Source of the DNA: Amyelois transitella
Taxonomy: Eukaryota > Arthropoda > Insecta > Lepidoptera > Pyralidae
Reading direction: 5' to 3'
NCBI RefSeq assembly: GCF_032362555.1
Contig: NC_083512.1
Span: forward strand, 5,072,001 to 5,136,000
Length of the DNA: 64,000 nucleotides
Part shown: positions 46,644 to 57,816 of the stretch, piece by piece
Layout: each line of letters opens with the position of its first letter
Numbering within the stretch: position 1 is the stretch's first letter
The notes under the pieces: generated by a model
Databases searched by the model: none
The model's input: only the letters and a program-made list of their open reading frames with translations
Told to the model about the DNA's origin: nothing
Program-made: the position numbers and the translations under genes

Positions 46644-48042
46644 AAATTTTGAAAATATTCAGGTCGTGCCTGTATAAATACAATTGCATTTTCAATGTAG
46701 TTATTACTAAGTCATACATAGGGTTGGGTTATATGTCAAATCATAACGAGTCACTTAGAATGCGGGGCGGGTAGTTTTGGTTGGTAACAGGCAGGAGGCA
46801 AGCGTGTGTGCCCACATGAGTTCGGAAGCTCATTTCAAACGCCGTTTCTAAACTTAAATTTACTGGGTACAGTATGATTCTAACTTCTGGAAACTTTCAG
46901 CCAGTAACGACTTTAAAATTACCTCTCTTTTAGGTAAAATTTGGAAATTACGCATGGAATAAAAATTTAAGTATCATCATTAGCTATTCACATTTAAAAC
47001 CAAATTTGTGATTCATCTTTATGATGATGGCATAACAAGCTATCAGTATCTGAATCTCGATTCCATTATTAATACATCCAGTTGAGTGTGGCCTTTTATT
47101 ATTAGATTTGTAGGTATGTTGGAATATTTCTACTCCGTATCGTACTCGCACATGTATCTTGTCCGTGAGGAAAGATCTATGTATGATTTTATATCAGAGT
47201 ATTCAACACTCATATAGGAAGAAATTTGCATGCAGCATTAAGCTTATCTGTACAGTCATCTCTATATTAAGTCAAGTCGCTGAAAGGACTAAAGACAGTA
47301 AGAATAACGCGAAGACAAGAGTTATCTCACCCTTTTACCCCAATTACGTTCATAAACATTAGTAATAGTGTTGCCATAATAAATGGGGAAGAAATAAACC
47401 TTTTCACTCCGAGCTCGTGCGTATCCAACTGTCGGAGTGGCGTACGTCCATTTTTCTTTTTTCACTCTCGGCAAAAGTAGGAAGAAAAATTGCCTGCGAC
47501 GTTGTTAATTGAAAAAAGCAACTTGGGTAAATTACCCGAGAAATAAAGCACTTACATTACACGGCACTGTGTCTGGGCTATTTAAATGTATACTACCATT
47601 TGCCCGTGGCAATTACATTATTATGAATAAAATGCATAAAAATTACTAGCATTATATTCGCAATTCTACTTGCAGTATTAATTTTTTTTCTATGTATTTC
47701 ATTTGTAAGTCCACCCTTTGATCCGGGACAAATTAAATTTCGTATGAAAATAAAGGACAGCCATGAAAAGAGTACCCTCATTAAAATCCTTGGGGACTCA
47801 ACCACAGATAAAAAATAAAGTGCTTTCATAACACTAGTTTACAAAATTCCACTTTTTGTCAGTTGCCGTGATTTAGATGGTTGATAGTGTTTACTTGTGA
47901 CTCGTTTATGTCAAATCTACCCTTAAAATTTTTCGTGCAGCTCGAGTTACTTTGTTTATGATTTTTATCATTTGTGCTTATTTGTTTACCGATAAAGTAC
48001 GTTTTTTATTGTATTATAAATAATATCTAAAGTTTTTGCAAC

Positions 48043-48951
48043 ATGAGTAGTTCAAAAAGACGTTGCTTAAATAATCCAAATCATTTTTGCTATATATGCG
48101 GACAATATGTGTTTAAAGAGAGTAGAAAAGTTATACCAGAGTTGGTGAAAAATACCTATTTTGAGTACTTTGGGAAGCTCTTGGATAAAAATGACAAGTC
48201 TTGGGCTCCCAATTGTGTGTGTAAATCGTGTGTGGAATATTTAAGATTATGGAAAAGTGGTAAAAGAAGTGCCTTTAAATTTGGAACACCAACGATTTGG
48301 CGAGAACCACAAAATCATCACGAAGGCTGTTACTTTTGTAGTGTGAATGTAAACGGTTTAAACACTAAAAATCGAGCTAAATGGCAGTACCCAAGTCCTT
48401 CTTGTGTTTAGCGTCCGGTTCCGCATGAATCATGAAACAGTTTGTTAAAGCACTAGATAAAAAAGGGAATTGCTTTTCATACATTTGGCAAAAATTTCCT
48501 CAGCTCACTATGGAGAAGATTAAAGCCAGTATATTTGATGGCCCCCAAATTAGAGAACTCTCAAAAGATGTTCAATTTAAAAATTCAATGAGTGAGCTAG
48601 AACTAAGGGTTTGGACAGCTTTTGTCTCTGTGATGCAGAATTTTCTCGGAAACAAAAAATCGGAAAATTACATATGTCGAGCTTGTAGAAGACCTTCTTT
48701 TACAATTAAAAAATATGGGGTGCAATATGAGCATAAAACTTTTGCTTTTGATTTCCGGAAAATTTAGGGGATATGAGCGAAGAGCAAGGAGAGCGTATGC
48801 ATCAAGACTTACGAGTCATGGAAGAGCGTTATCAGGGTTTTTGGGATAAGAATATGATGTCTGACTATTGTTGGTCTCTGATACGCCATTTTCCTAAATC
48901 TACACATCAGAGAAAAGCTTTGAAACGAAGTTTTGTAGAAGCCAATGATTA
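48043..48951 (+). pseudogene. Decayed member of an unnamed arthropod repeat-protein family
   Basis: The first frame (48043-48411, 122 codons) carries two Cys pairs, HFCYICG and CVCKSC, then CYFCSVNVNG, suggesting zinc-binding knuckles, and ends at a TAG inside a conserved-looking stretch. A second frame (48432-48767) starts MKQFVKALDKKG and contains FDGPQIREL and FLGNKKSENY before a register change. The last part, in a third register (about 48775-48951), reads MSEEQGERMHQDLRVMEERYQG, then WSLIRHFPKS, to a stop. I recall similar proteins repeated across arthropod genomes, without an assigned function. Loss of a middle segment, a stop and at least two frameshifts show this copy is dead. It could be transposon-derived. 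Confidence 0.65.
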
Positions 48952-49734
48952 AAATAATTTTTTAATAAATAATTTCTTATTAAATACATGTTTTTTTTCT
49001 GTTTTTACGTCATAGCTGAAACTCAAAAACTAGAGCTGATAAAAAAAATATATTTATATATTTGAAATATGCATACCATATAAAGTTAGCAACAGCTAAA
49101 ATTATTTTGGCAACAGATATACTGTAAACTAGTGTAATCATCCTTTGCCTACTTAATGATGCGGCGATGTACTGTCATGAGTTTAAATAAATCGAGCTGA
49201 GACTTCGTATAAAATATTTTTAGACTATTATATTGGTTATTTAGAGTTATATATATACTTATTTCAATTTAAATAATATAAAAGTAAGTAATTTTTGAGG
49301 TTAAAAATAGATAGACAACACTGCAAACCATTTTAGGTAATGTATGTAGTGTCGCGCTGGAATAACTTATAAAGGTTTCTTAATTATTTATAATTAAGTA
49401 GATACTCTAAGATATACGTATATTTTTTAATTATTTTTTCTGATGAAGACATAATTTTTTTAGAAAATGTGTAGAGCGATAATTTAATTTCTAAAATTGT
49501 GCATAGTAAAGGCGTTGTTCATCATAATTACGTTCTATTCAAAGAAATGCAGACGAGCAATTAAGGCTGGCGGCACATTCGCGCACCTATTTCACGCTTT
49601 ACTGAAAACCTTACGGCTCCATTGCTAATGCCTATTGTCTTCTAGTAACATGTCACACTTGTAAAGACGAAATTTGCTTCTCAAGTTACAATGTCGAATT
49701 TTTAGATAATTTGTTAATGTCTTAGTGAGCATCG

Positions 49735-50062
49735 GTTGAATTGATTAGGTGCCCGATTTAAATGCTTGATGGACAAATGAAGGCCCAGGTTCAAATCACG
49801 CCTCTATCAATGACTCTTATTCTGAACTATGTACTTAAATTTGAGGGTTAACCGATTGTCCTACAGTGAGGAAAAATAACCTTCACTTTCAGGCACCTGA
49901 ATGAGTATCCGTAATCTAATACGGGTTAGATTCTCCTACAAAGTTTGCGGAAGTCAAATGGACTATGTGTTCACCCAATCCTGGATCATGGTCAAAAGCA
50001 CATCCTGGTTTTCTCTCCAGAATGGTGAGAACTCCAGAACTCCAAGAGAAACTAGAAGATAG
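49735..50062 (+). repeat. tRNA-derived SINE, type II, long diverged copy
   Basis: The head carries a degenerate B box GGTTCAAATCAC. The body repeats the order seen at 24617-24842, ending with CTCTCCAGAATGGTGAGAAC. It is longer than the other copies and probably carries an internal duplication or insertion. Confidence 0.6.
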
Positions 50063-50107
50063 GAAATTTCTTAGCATATAAGGCACCAATTTTGAAAAGA
50101 GTACACA

Positions 50108-50140
50108 AGGTTGTTCATGATTTACAATCATGAACAACCT
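50108..50140. repeat. Perfect 15-bp-stem hairpin with 3-nt loop
   Basis: AGGTTGTTCATGATT, a TAC loop, then the exact inverse. It lies 45 bp beyond the type II SINE. Confidence 0.92.
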
Positions 50141-50516
50141 CGCAAGACCATCAAGCCGACCTTATAAGTTGTTGTTGTTTTCAAGTACCCATGGATCAAA
50201 AAGAAAAGGCTACGTTTTTGCAGTTGCCTGCATACCTGACGCTTTTTGAAGCTTTCTTTTTTGGTTCTTTTGTGCTCTGTAACTCTTTTGACACTTAAAA
50301 AAGAGGTAGACGTAGTTAATCTGCCGGAGACTAAATTGTTTACACACTATATTATCAAAAATATTAGTTAAGTTTATTAGTCTTGGAATAATGTACACAA
50401 TTTTATTATACTTATTAACTTTTATCGGCCAATTTTAACCTGTGTCCATTCTTGAGGTTACTTTTTGACTCCCTCTTCAGGACTTATTTTTCCAGTGCTT
50501 CTATTTATTGCGGCAT

Positions 50517-50882
50517 ATACATACATACATACATACATACATAAAATCACGCCTCTTTCCCGAAGGGGTAGGCAGAGACTACCTCTTTCCACTTGCCACG
50601 ATCTCTGCATATTTCCTTCGCTTCATTCACATTCATAACTCTCTTCATGCAAGCTCGGCGGTTTCGGGTACTTTTGACCTGACCCTTTACCAGGACGTCC
50701 TTAATTTGACCAAGATATGTTCGTCTAGGTCTTCCCACTCCGACCTTTCCCTCCACACTCTCCATGTATATCTGCTTAGTCAACCTGTTTTTATTCATCC
50801 TCTCCACATGACCGAACCATCTCAACATACCCTTTTCTATTCCTGTAACTACATCTTCTTTCACATGCGGCATATATATCAC
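50517..50882 (-). pseudogene. RTE-like LINE C-terminal fragment with (CATA)n tail
   Basis: Minus-strand reading of 111 codons: MLRWFGHVERM, RLTKQIY, GRPRRTYL, DVLVKGQVKS and ICRDRGKWKEVVSAYP, the common C-terminal end of moth RTE-type endonuclease/reverse-transcriptase proteins. A (TATG)n run at 50517-50542 follows in the minus direction, the usual microsatellite 3' tail. The catalytic domains are missing, so this is a dead 5'-truncated copy. Confidence 0.78.
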
Positions 50883-51447
50883 GATATTATATTAACTGGT
50901 ATATCACATTGCTAAAAAAAACACTCCTTGCTGCATGTCTCTGCTTCCAAATTGAATGAATTGTATGTAAATCCAATACCATTCTAGATTTTTATTTGTT
51001 TTAAATTTAATCACGTACGAATTACATAGCCCTCGCCTTATTCAAATAGACTATTCAACAAAGTAGCAATCCTCACACAGAATATAACTACGAAGAAAAG
51101 CAGAGGTATAATATTTTTTAATTACTGTAAACCAAAATAAAGTTTAAAATAATTTTCCCCGTTTTCAATTTACCGCGAGTCCCGATAAAATTATACAAAG
51201 CGTCCTTGTTTGAGCGTCTTGTTTTTCTTCCGAGCGCAAACTGCCTTAATAATACTGCGCGTCCAAACTTTTAACTGGCAATTTCAACATTTTGATCGTT
51301 TAAACTGGTTTGTCAACACATTTAGCGATGGATAAGGATAATGTTCAAAGAAATAATTTATGGTTAATAATTTTCATTCCAAATTTTAATTTAAAACAGG
51401 TACTTGGTTTTTTTGTTTTTTTCTTGGCTTTGGCTTTCTTTTCAATG

Positions 51448-52023
51448 TCAGCTATTACAGGCGCCACAGTTCGGATCTAAATCGCAACTGCACAGTCTAA
51501 AAGTTTGTAATCCATCAAACGCATTAATATATTCCCATAACACTTGAACGTATCCAATAACAAATGGACTGTCAGTATCGTTGATTAGTTCGACACTTTC
51601 GCAATACACTTCGTCATCAACCAGAAGGGCATTGACCTCAGTCTCTTTGCCGTTCACGTCAATTTTACATTTCCACGGTGTAAAAGCCATATAGATATGT
51701 ATCTGTGTTATTTTCACTACAATTGTTGCTTTTTTTCCGCTGGCGAATGTCATTTGTTTTTCTGATTCAACGACTCTGGGACAAAATTTTGGCCCCGACA
51801 TGAGAGCGTCGGCTACATTTTTCGGATGAATGTGGTTATCGCTTCCGCAGGACTGCCTCGTACATTTGCCTTTATTTACACACCAAACGCAGAAACTTTT
51901 TGATAAACATGAAGAACATGATGATATGCTGTTGCATTCTTCCTCAGCTGGTTTCGCGTCACCGTTGTGTGCAGTTTGCATTGTCAGTAGTACTAAAGTT
52001 ATGAGGGTTCTTTGAAGCCACAT
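51448..52023 (-). CDS. Small secreted PSI-domain protein resembling a slice of a plexin (191 aa)
   Basis: Start at 52023: a splice acceptor (polypyrimidine then TACAG) lies ten bases upstream, so a 5' UTR intron probably precedes it. An in-frame ATG at 52098 would lie in that intron. Residues 1-23 form a signal peptide. Residues 30 to about 85 are a PSI module with C..C..CL...FCVWC......C pattern. Next comes an IPT-like stretch with paired Cys (WKC, YC), and the end carries FRLCSCDLDPNCGAC, like the start of a second PSI. This order follows the plexin ectodomain, but there is no sema domain, transmembrane segment or cytoplasmic GAP domain. A secreted binding or decoy role is inference. The ligand is unknown. 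Confidence 0.75.
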   Translation of the reverse strand: MWLQRTLITLVLLTMQTAHNGDAKPAEEECNSISSCSSCLSKSFCVWCVNKGKCTRQSCGSDNHIHPKNVADALMSGPKFCPRVVESEKQMTFASGKKATIVVKITQIHIYMAFTPWKCKIDVNGKETEVNALLVDDEVYCESVELINDTDSPFVIGYVQVLWEYINAFDGLQTFRLCSCDLDPNCGACNS

Positions 52024-52826
52024 TTTTAATGTCTGTAAAAAATATTGATAATGAATAAGTGACCGAAAATATTTTATAACAATATCGCATGGGAGCATAT
52101 GTATAATATTTTATTCCAATTATTATATTTAAATAACAAATTCACATCATTTTAGATCGAACTCCATAAAATCCGTAAGAATAAAACTTTTGCTTAATCA
52201 ATATTTCTCACTCTTATCATAATTATCTTATCATAATCGCAGTAACGTGCGATGATGTTGTAATTTAAAATAAAGGCAAATGTAACTTACAAATAACAAT
52301 ACAAAGTAATATTGAATTAATTATTGTCCATAACTAATTAACGGACAATATTAACTTACCTAATGTCTTGGCAAATATGTACTGAGAGTCAAACATAACC
52401 TCGCAGCCGTTAATATAACGAATCATATAATTATACATTGTTTATATAGACCTGTATCTAATCTGTTTCACGGGTCAGATCATAGTGTGTAGTATCGAAA
52501 ACATCTTCCCTGATATAGCGTGTGAGTACTATCGAGTGGACAATTTTATTTACAGTATGTTTATAAATAGAGACAATAAAAAATCTGTATGTAATTTTAA
52601 GGGGCTTTTTAAATCCAAAAAATATAAACAAGCGCAAAAGACCATATTTTTGCAATTAACTTAATAATGTGAAACAATCTAAATAATTATATCAATATAT
52701 TAACTAGCCAGCTAGCACAGTAAACATAATTAGTAACGTAGCGTTCCGTAGCAGACAGGAAGAAAAGCTATACTCGTGGAAACCCTAAAAAGATCGGTAT
52801 ACTGGCATACTCTAGGCTTTTTCTCT

Positions 52827-52902
52827 CATACATAAATATAATCACGCTTTTATCCCTTACAGGGTAGACAGAGCCAACAGCCTCAAAAAGATTGAAAGTC
52901 TT
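52827..52902 (+). repeat. Lepidopteran dispersed repeat, short copy
   Basis: CATACATAAATATAATCACG, TTATCCCTTACAGGGTAGAC and AGAGCCAACAGCCTCAAAAA match the start of the 1915-2108 family. The remainder is absent. Confidence 0.65.
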
Positions 52903-54125
52903 TTTTGAGAAATATTTTTTCCGTGTTTCCAGTATTATTCTCCCCGACTGTCTATTTTAAGCATTTATCTCTTCATTTTGTTCTGTCTACGGTATTTTCA
53001 GTTAAATACTCTACACTTATTATCAAAAGTCAAAATAAATTAACCTAAAGAAAATCCAGGAACACCACGCTACAAAACTAATATTTATTTAGCTGGATGC
53101 CGCCCAATGAATAGCGACCAGGTTCCTGAAACCGGATTTATTTTCATATATTTTATACCTAATTCACACTTCTAACTTGCACCATATTTTCTTTACAAAA
53201 TATTTCATTAACATTCACCGCATACTATTTAAAACTTGTGATTACCGTAATGAAAATTTAAAGTTCAATAAAATAATTGAATCAAAAACTGCTAAACTAC
53301 ATATACCTTCGATACTATGAAATCAAATCGTTTTTATAGTAATAAATGATTAATTTTATAGTGAGGCGATAAATAAGTACATTCTGCCTCTAAATCCAGT
53401 AGTGAGCGCTGCTAGCGATTCCTTTCATTTATTTCTTAGCAATTCATCATCAGCAATCTCTCTTTTAAGCGAACGTTTTTACTAAGAAAAACTCGGAAAC
53501 TTAGCAGACATCCTACATTGAAGAGGTAACGCGTACGATAACTTGTTTTATTTGTGAATGTAAAATACAATTTTATATGTAACAATTTACAGTACTTAGT
53601 AAATATTACTTCCCATAATCTTTTTTTTTTAATGGAAACGTTACAAAGCGGAAACATATTTTTTTTTTTTAATTACTAAAATACACTTTGGTTAACAGTT
53701 TTAATACCTCAGAACAAACTCAAAATAAAATGATAATAAATTTGGGTTATAAATACGATATTAACAAAATGTTGTAACTTAAATTTAAAAAAAAATTGAC
53801 GTTCTTACTAAAACACTTTCGCCTAATAGGCGACGCAAAGTTGTTATTTTCCTCATTCACACTTGAATCAATAAAAGCGCTATATTTGCAATCGTATTCA
53901 TTCGTCGATTATAAAGTATGATACTAAAAGTCTCGCGTATGCCATGCCTAAAGAAGTCTCAAGTACGCCTCTACGAGTACTTCGTCCGACAGACTCTCAA
54001 GAAATAAACTGAACCAATGTTCATTTCATCTATTCAGCTTTTATGCGCTTCTTGCGAATAAAGTTTGTATATTTTTGTTGATCAATTAAAACATTTGAAA
54101 ATTTACCATAAAATTAACTTATTGC

Positions 54126-54285
54126 GACTACATAGTATATACATATATATGTATGTATATACTATGTATATACTATGTAGTCGATGCAGGCATACTTATA
54201 TGTATATATATATGTATATACTATGTAGTCGATGCAGGCATACTATGGATTCTATTCTATTCTATGTATATACATAGAATAGAAT
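54126..54285. repeat. Cluster of palindromes and a duplicated TA-rich unit
   Basis: GACTACATAGTATATACATA near 54126 pairs with its inverse ending at about 54182. The unit TATACTATGTAGTCGATGCA plus GGCATACT occurs twice. A perfect 32-bp palindrome of TTCTA and ATGTATATACAT units lies at 54254-54285. No coding sequence. Confidence 0.8.
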
Positions 54286-54489
54286 GAACTAGTATAGAAT
54301 GGATATGAAAGTATGGATTTAAAAAATTATATTTATTTTTAGTTTCATCCTATATTACTTATACTCGTAATTCTTAATATTATCACAGCAAAAGTAAGAC
54401 CCCTTGCTATGATGAGAGTCGCAGGTCAAACAGATAAGCTCTCTCGTACAAAACAATGAACGCAAGATGATAATCACGTGTATGAGATA

Positions 54490-55037
54490 CTAGCTGTGCC
54501 CGCAACGTCTTCCGCGTGGAATAGTTATTATGGGCATCATTGAAGCCCTCAAGGATGATTAAATTGCCCGTTTTTTTACATTTTCAATTATTTCTTTGCT
54601 CAATATAGTTGCAGCGTGATGTTATATAGCCTAAATCCTTCCTCGATTTGACGGCCTCTGTGGCGCAGCAGTTGTGCGCTTGCCTGTGACACCGGAGGTT
54701 TCGAGTTCGAATCCCGGCCAGGACATGATGAGACACGATCTTTCTCTGATTGGCCTGGGTCTTGGATGTTTATCTATATATATAAGTATTTATTTATATA
54801 TAAGTATTTATTATAATATATAGTATCGTTGAGTTAGTATCTCGTAACACAAGTGTCGAACTTACTACGAGGCTAACTCAATCTGTGTAATTTGTCCCGT
54901 ATATATTTATATTTATTCCTCGATAAATGGTCTATTCAACGCAACAAGAATTTTTCAATTCGAACCAGTAGTTCCTGAGATTAGCGCATTCATATGAACA
55001 AACAACAAACTCTTCAGCTTTATAATATTAGTATAGA
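54490..55037 (-). mobile_element. Non-autonomous Helitron split by a SINE
   Basis: On the minus strand it starts TCTATACTAATATTATAAAG (55037) and ends CTAG (54490), between host A and T. The SINE at 54648-54915 interrupts it. Without the SINE and one 9-bp duplication it would be about 270 bp. Confidence 0.78.
54648..54915 (+). repeat. tRNA-derived SINE, type I, with 9-bp target duplication
   Basis: Full-length copy of the family at 1339-1592. It is flanked by a perfect 9-bp direct repeat TTCCTCGAT at 54639-54647 and 54916-54924, as expected of LINE-mediated insertion. It lies inside a minus-strand Helitron (54490-55037), so it inserted later than that element. Confidence 0.88.
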
Positions 55038-55280
55038 TATAAGCCGTGCACTGACCTTCATAACATTTCCACTATACTACTGCAGTTTGTTGACGTATTG
55101 CGACGCATTTTGGCGTATCACATTGCTAGTATTAGACAATTAGGGAGATAAAGTAAAAATTATCCAATTCATTTTTATTTGTAAAATTTTAACAAATAAT
55201 AAATGTTGAGAAAGGTGTGCTATCACATCACTTTATCGCAGTTGTAGAGATGTCATCTTTCCATATACATATGTATATCA

Positions 55281-55315
55281 TACGGGACAGATTACTCAGA
55301 TTGAGTTAGCCTCGA
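55281..55315 (-). repeat. tRNA-derived SINE, type I, tail fragment
   Basis: About 35 bp matching in reverse orientation the conserved tail of the family (GAGGCTAACTCAATCTG then GTCCCGTA). Head and body are missing. Confidence 0.65.
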
Positions 55316-55571
55316 GTCGTCTTAAGCGACTATAACTGCATTCCTCTTTTTCGTTACTACGCTTTGCCTACAAGAGAGAGTATAATTAAAAAAAATACAC
55401 CCTTTTTTAAAGAAAAACGCTGCAGTTTCTAGTTTTTAACCAATTATTTGGAAAGAAACGAATTTTTCTATTTATTTCTTAATAAATATTTTTTTTTTTA
55501 CTTAATCACGAGTTAATAACTTTTGAATTTCTAAAATTTTACTTTCCCTTATTAAGAAACATACCTGAAAC

Positions 55572-55987
55572 TAGGGTTGCCATCACTAAAATTTGGAAAA
55601 CCGGACAAGACGCGCGAAAACCCCGGATTTTAGAGTCCGAAAGCCGGACATGTCAACAAGATCTTTTAAACATATACAATGCAATAAAATACATTTGAAA
55701 ATGTCATAAATCCCTTTTTTTATTTATTCATTATTTTAACAACACAGAATCATATTACAATTTGTTACAAATTGTTTATATAAATCAGCTTTTTTAACGG
55801 TGAATATACTTGGTTCGTCGGTTGATCGTAGTGTGCGAGTATAGTGCGTGTCTCGCGGGCGGCCCAAATTTTTTTATTAATTATTTTTTTTAAAACCCGG
55901 TCTACAAATGAAACCTTCCCCGGACGCTCCCCGGATGCCCTCTAAACTAGGACAAATCCGGGGAAACCCGGACGGATGGCAACCCTA
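55572..55987. mobile_element. hAT-like MITE, 416 bp, with perfect 8-bp target duplication
   Basis: Perfect 13-bp terminal inverted repeats TAGGGTTGCCATC...GATGGCAACCCTA, flanked by CCTGAAAC on both sides (55564-55571 and 55988-55995). An 8-bp duplication points to the hAT superfamily. CCGGAC-rich subterminal blocks resemble the element at 29077. No coding sequence is present, so it needs transposase from elsewhere. Confidence 0.88.
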
Positions 55988-56714
55988 CCTGAAACAAACG
56001 TGTATTTCTACATTATAATTATAAGTTTCTTGAAATTCGTTCCATGGTGACATAATATAAATAAATTAAATTCTCTATATATCAAGTTACCAACCAAAAA
56101 AGATAAGTCACTGTTTGTGACGGAAATTTATATCTTTTATAATTATAGAAAAACAAGATATCTTTATTATATTTAAAGTATATTAAGCTATAAAAAACTA
56201 ACGACACAGATTAGTTTTATAGCATTTAGTTATTATTCACATACCATTTTTAAAAAACCAGTTATGTGAAAAAGGTTAAAAGGGCGTTCTTGGAAGATCC
56301 AAAATGATATTAATATATTGATATTAGCTTTTTTAAAATGAGATAGATCGACTTGAAGTCAACCGTCTGATTTTGTTTGTTTCAAACTCACAAACTCACA
56401 AGTTTGAGAGTATGAAATAATTCTGGTAAAAGCTACTTTTCCACCCTTTTTTCCTTTTGGCAGAAAACTCTCCAAACTCAGTCAATGAATTTCTTTGAAA
56501 TTTGAGATACCTATGGCGAAAGAGTGACTTCTATTTAGCTGAATGTCTGCTGAAAAACGATCGAAACCCTACCAATTAGTTAGGATAGAGGGTCAAAAGG
56601 CTTTGGTAACTGTTTGCTAAAAGTACGTTAGTATTGTTCTCTCAAAGAAGCTTTTATTCTAAAGTTAATCCAGTTGTTCCGTCGATTTTCTGGTATAGAG
56701 CTTGAGGTTCTAGG

Positions 56715-56881
56715 TGTTGAAGCTCCTATTCATCCTCTTTTGAGCCGCGTTGACGCAATGCACGCGTCCGATTGTTTTTTGTTCTTTTTTTCCATTTACG
56801 AATACAGCCAAATTTTATTCAAAAACAGCTCCGTATTTTTATTTTACAAATCCCAAAAATAATAAGCGACACTTCAAGACA
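56715..56881 (+). repeat. 5' LTR of the BEL/Pao element
   Basis: Begins TG and ends CA. No strong TATA box is seen within the 167 bp. Confidence 0.93.
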
Positions 56882-56899
56882 TGGTCCTTCGAGCCGGAT
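56882..56899 (+). promoter_or_regulatory. Primer-binding site for tRNA-Tyr (BEL/Pao element)
   Basis: TGGTCCTTCGAGCCGGAT directly abuts the LTR and is complementary over 18 nt to the CCA, acceptor and T-arm end of animal tRNA-Tyr as I know it (5' end CCTTCGATAGC). Confidence 0.8.
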
Positions 56900-57816
56900 A
56901 CCATTTTAAGGATCAGCTATTTATATATTTATTGGAAAAATCTCCATCAAGACTGAAAGTTTGGACGGAAAAATTGGCCATTACATACAATCTGCGGAGT
57001 CATTTGCAAGGAAATATTTTGTGTGGTGTTGAGCGTAATCATTAAATATAGGTAGTATAACCCAACACTCTAAAGGTATTTTCATCCAGCAGGTTAGTAA
57101 ATAAGTTTTTATTAATATTATATAACTTATTTAGGTCATTTTATTTCATTCAAATACCCATTACGCTGTGAACAAAAATCAATTTTGTAGTAACTTTGTT
57201 CTACAATTATTTCGTTGAATTAAGACTAAATTGTACTTAAAATAGTATTGTGTGCATTAGAGCAACATTATTTAGTTTAATTCGTTATAAAATTTGCGAA
57301 ATATTGATAATTAATATTGTTTGTTCACATCATTTAATTTTCGCGCGTGGGTTCATATTTTTTCGCATTCCGTTCCAATTTCAAATCAGTCTATTAACAT
57401 AAATTTTCTGTGTCGCTTAATTACAGCTGTTTTATTTTTTAATATTATCTAATTTGTGTTTAATGTCAATATATTTCATTGCCTATCATGCAAAGGTAAA
57501 TTAAAAGTAAAAATTAAAAAATATATTTTACTATTCAATTGTAATAAAAGGCAATATTAAGTTGCTAGGTATTTACATACTATTTACCTTGTATTAATAC
57601 AGATAAATAAGTACATACATTGTGCAGTTTGCAGTTTTGTAATACAGTTTTCTTTTTTACTTGATGACTAATTATAATAATTAGATACTTCTCGTAAATT
57701 TGTATTATATAACGTGATTTGTAAGCAGCTGTATAGTGATAAGTATACGTGTACTTGTGATCTTATTTACCTTTTGCATTGTATAAATTCCAGGTTCACT
57801 ACACTCGTTTCCCAGA

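Larger units (their letters stand above)
44637..48042. other. Intergenic, no gene recognised
   Basis: Includes upstream sequence of the right aquaporin, where a promoter is expected but none is obvious. It holds a 13-bp-stem hairpin at 45065-45099 and a short reverse repeat fragment at 46601-46643. Open frames of 60-80 codons are AT-driven and show no domain. Confidence 0.5.
48952..51447. other. Intergenic, repeats only
   Basis: Holds the SINE at 49735-50062, a perfect 15-bp-stem hairpin at 50108-50140 and the RTE-like LINE fragment 50517-50882. Nothing else is recognised. Confidence 0.55.
52034..56709. other. Intergenic, repeat-rich
   Basis: Contains the dispersed repeat 52827-52902, the palindrome cluster 54126-54285, the Helitron 54490-55037 with nested SINE, a SINE tail fragment 55281-55315 and the hAT-like MITE 55572-55987. 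Stretches 52903-54125 and 55996-56709 show nothing I recognise. The 5' UTR exon of the PSI protein gene may lie near the left end. Confidence 0.55.

Noticed and set aside
50508..50915. 135-codon + strand frame
   Set aside because: Reverse complement of the RTE-like LINE coding fragment and its CATA tail.
51830..52015. 61-codon + strand frame
   Set aside because: Antisense of the signal peptide and PSI region of the secreted protein.
54065..54277. 70-codon + strand frame with Tyr/Ile/Met repeats
   Set aside because: Generated by the TA-rich palindrome cluster.
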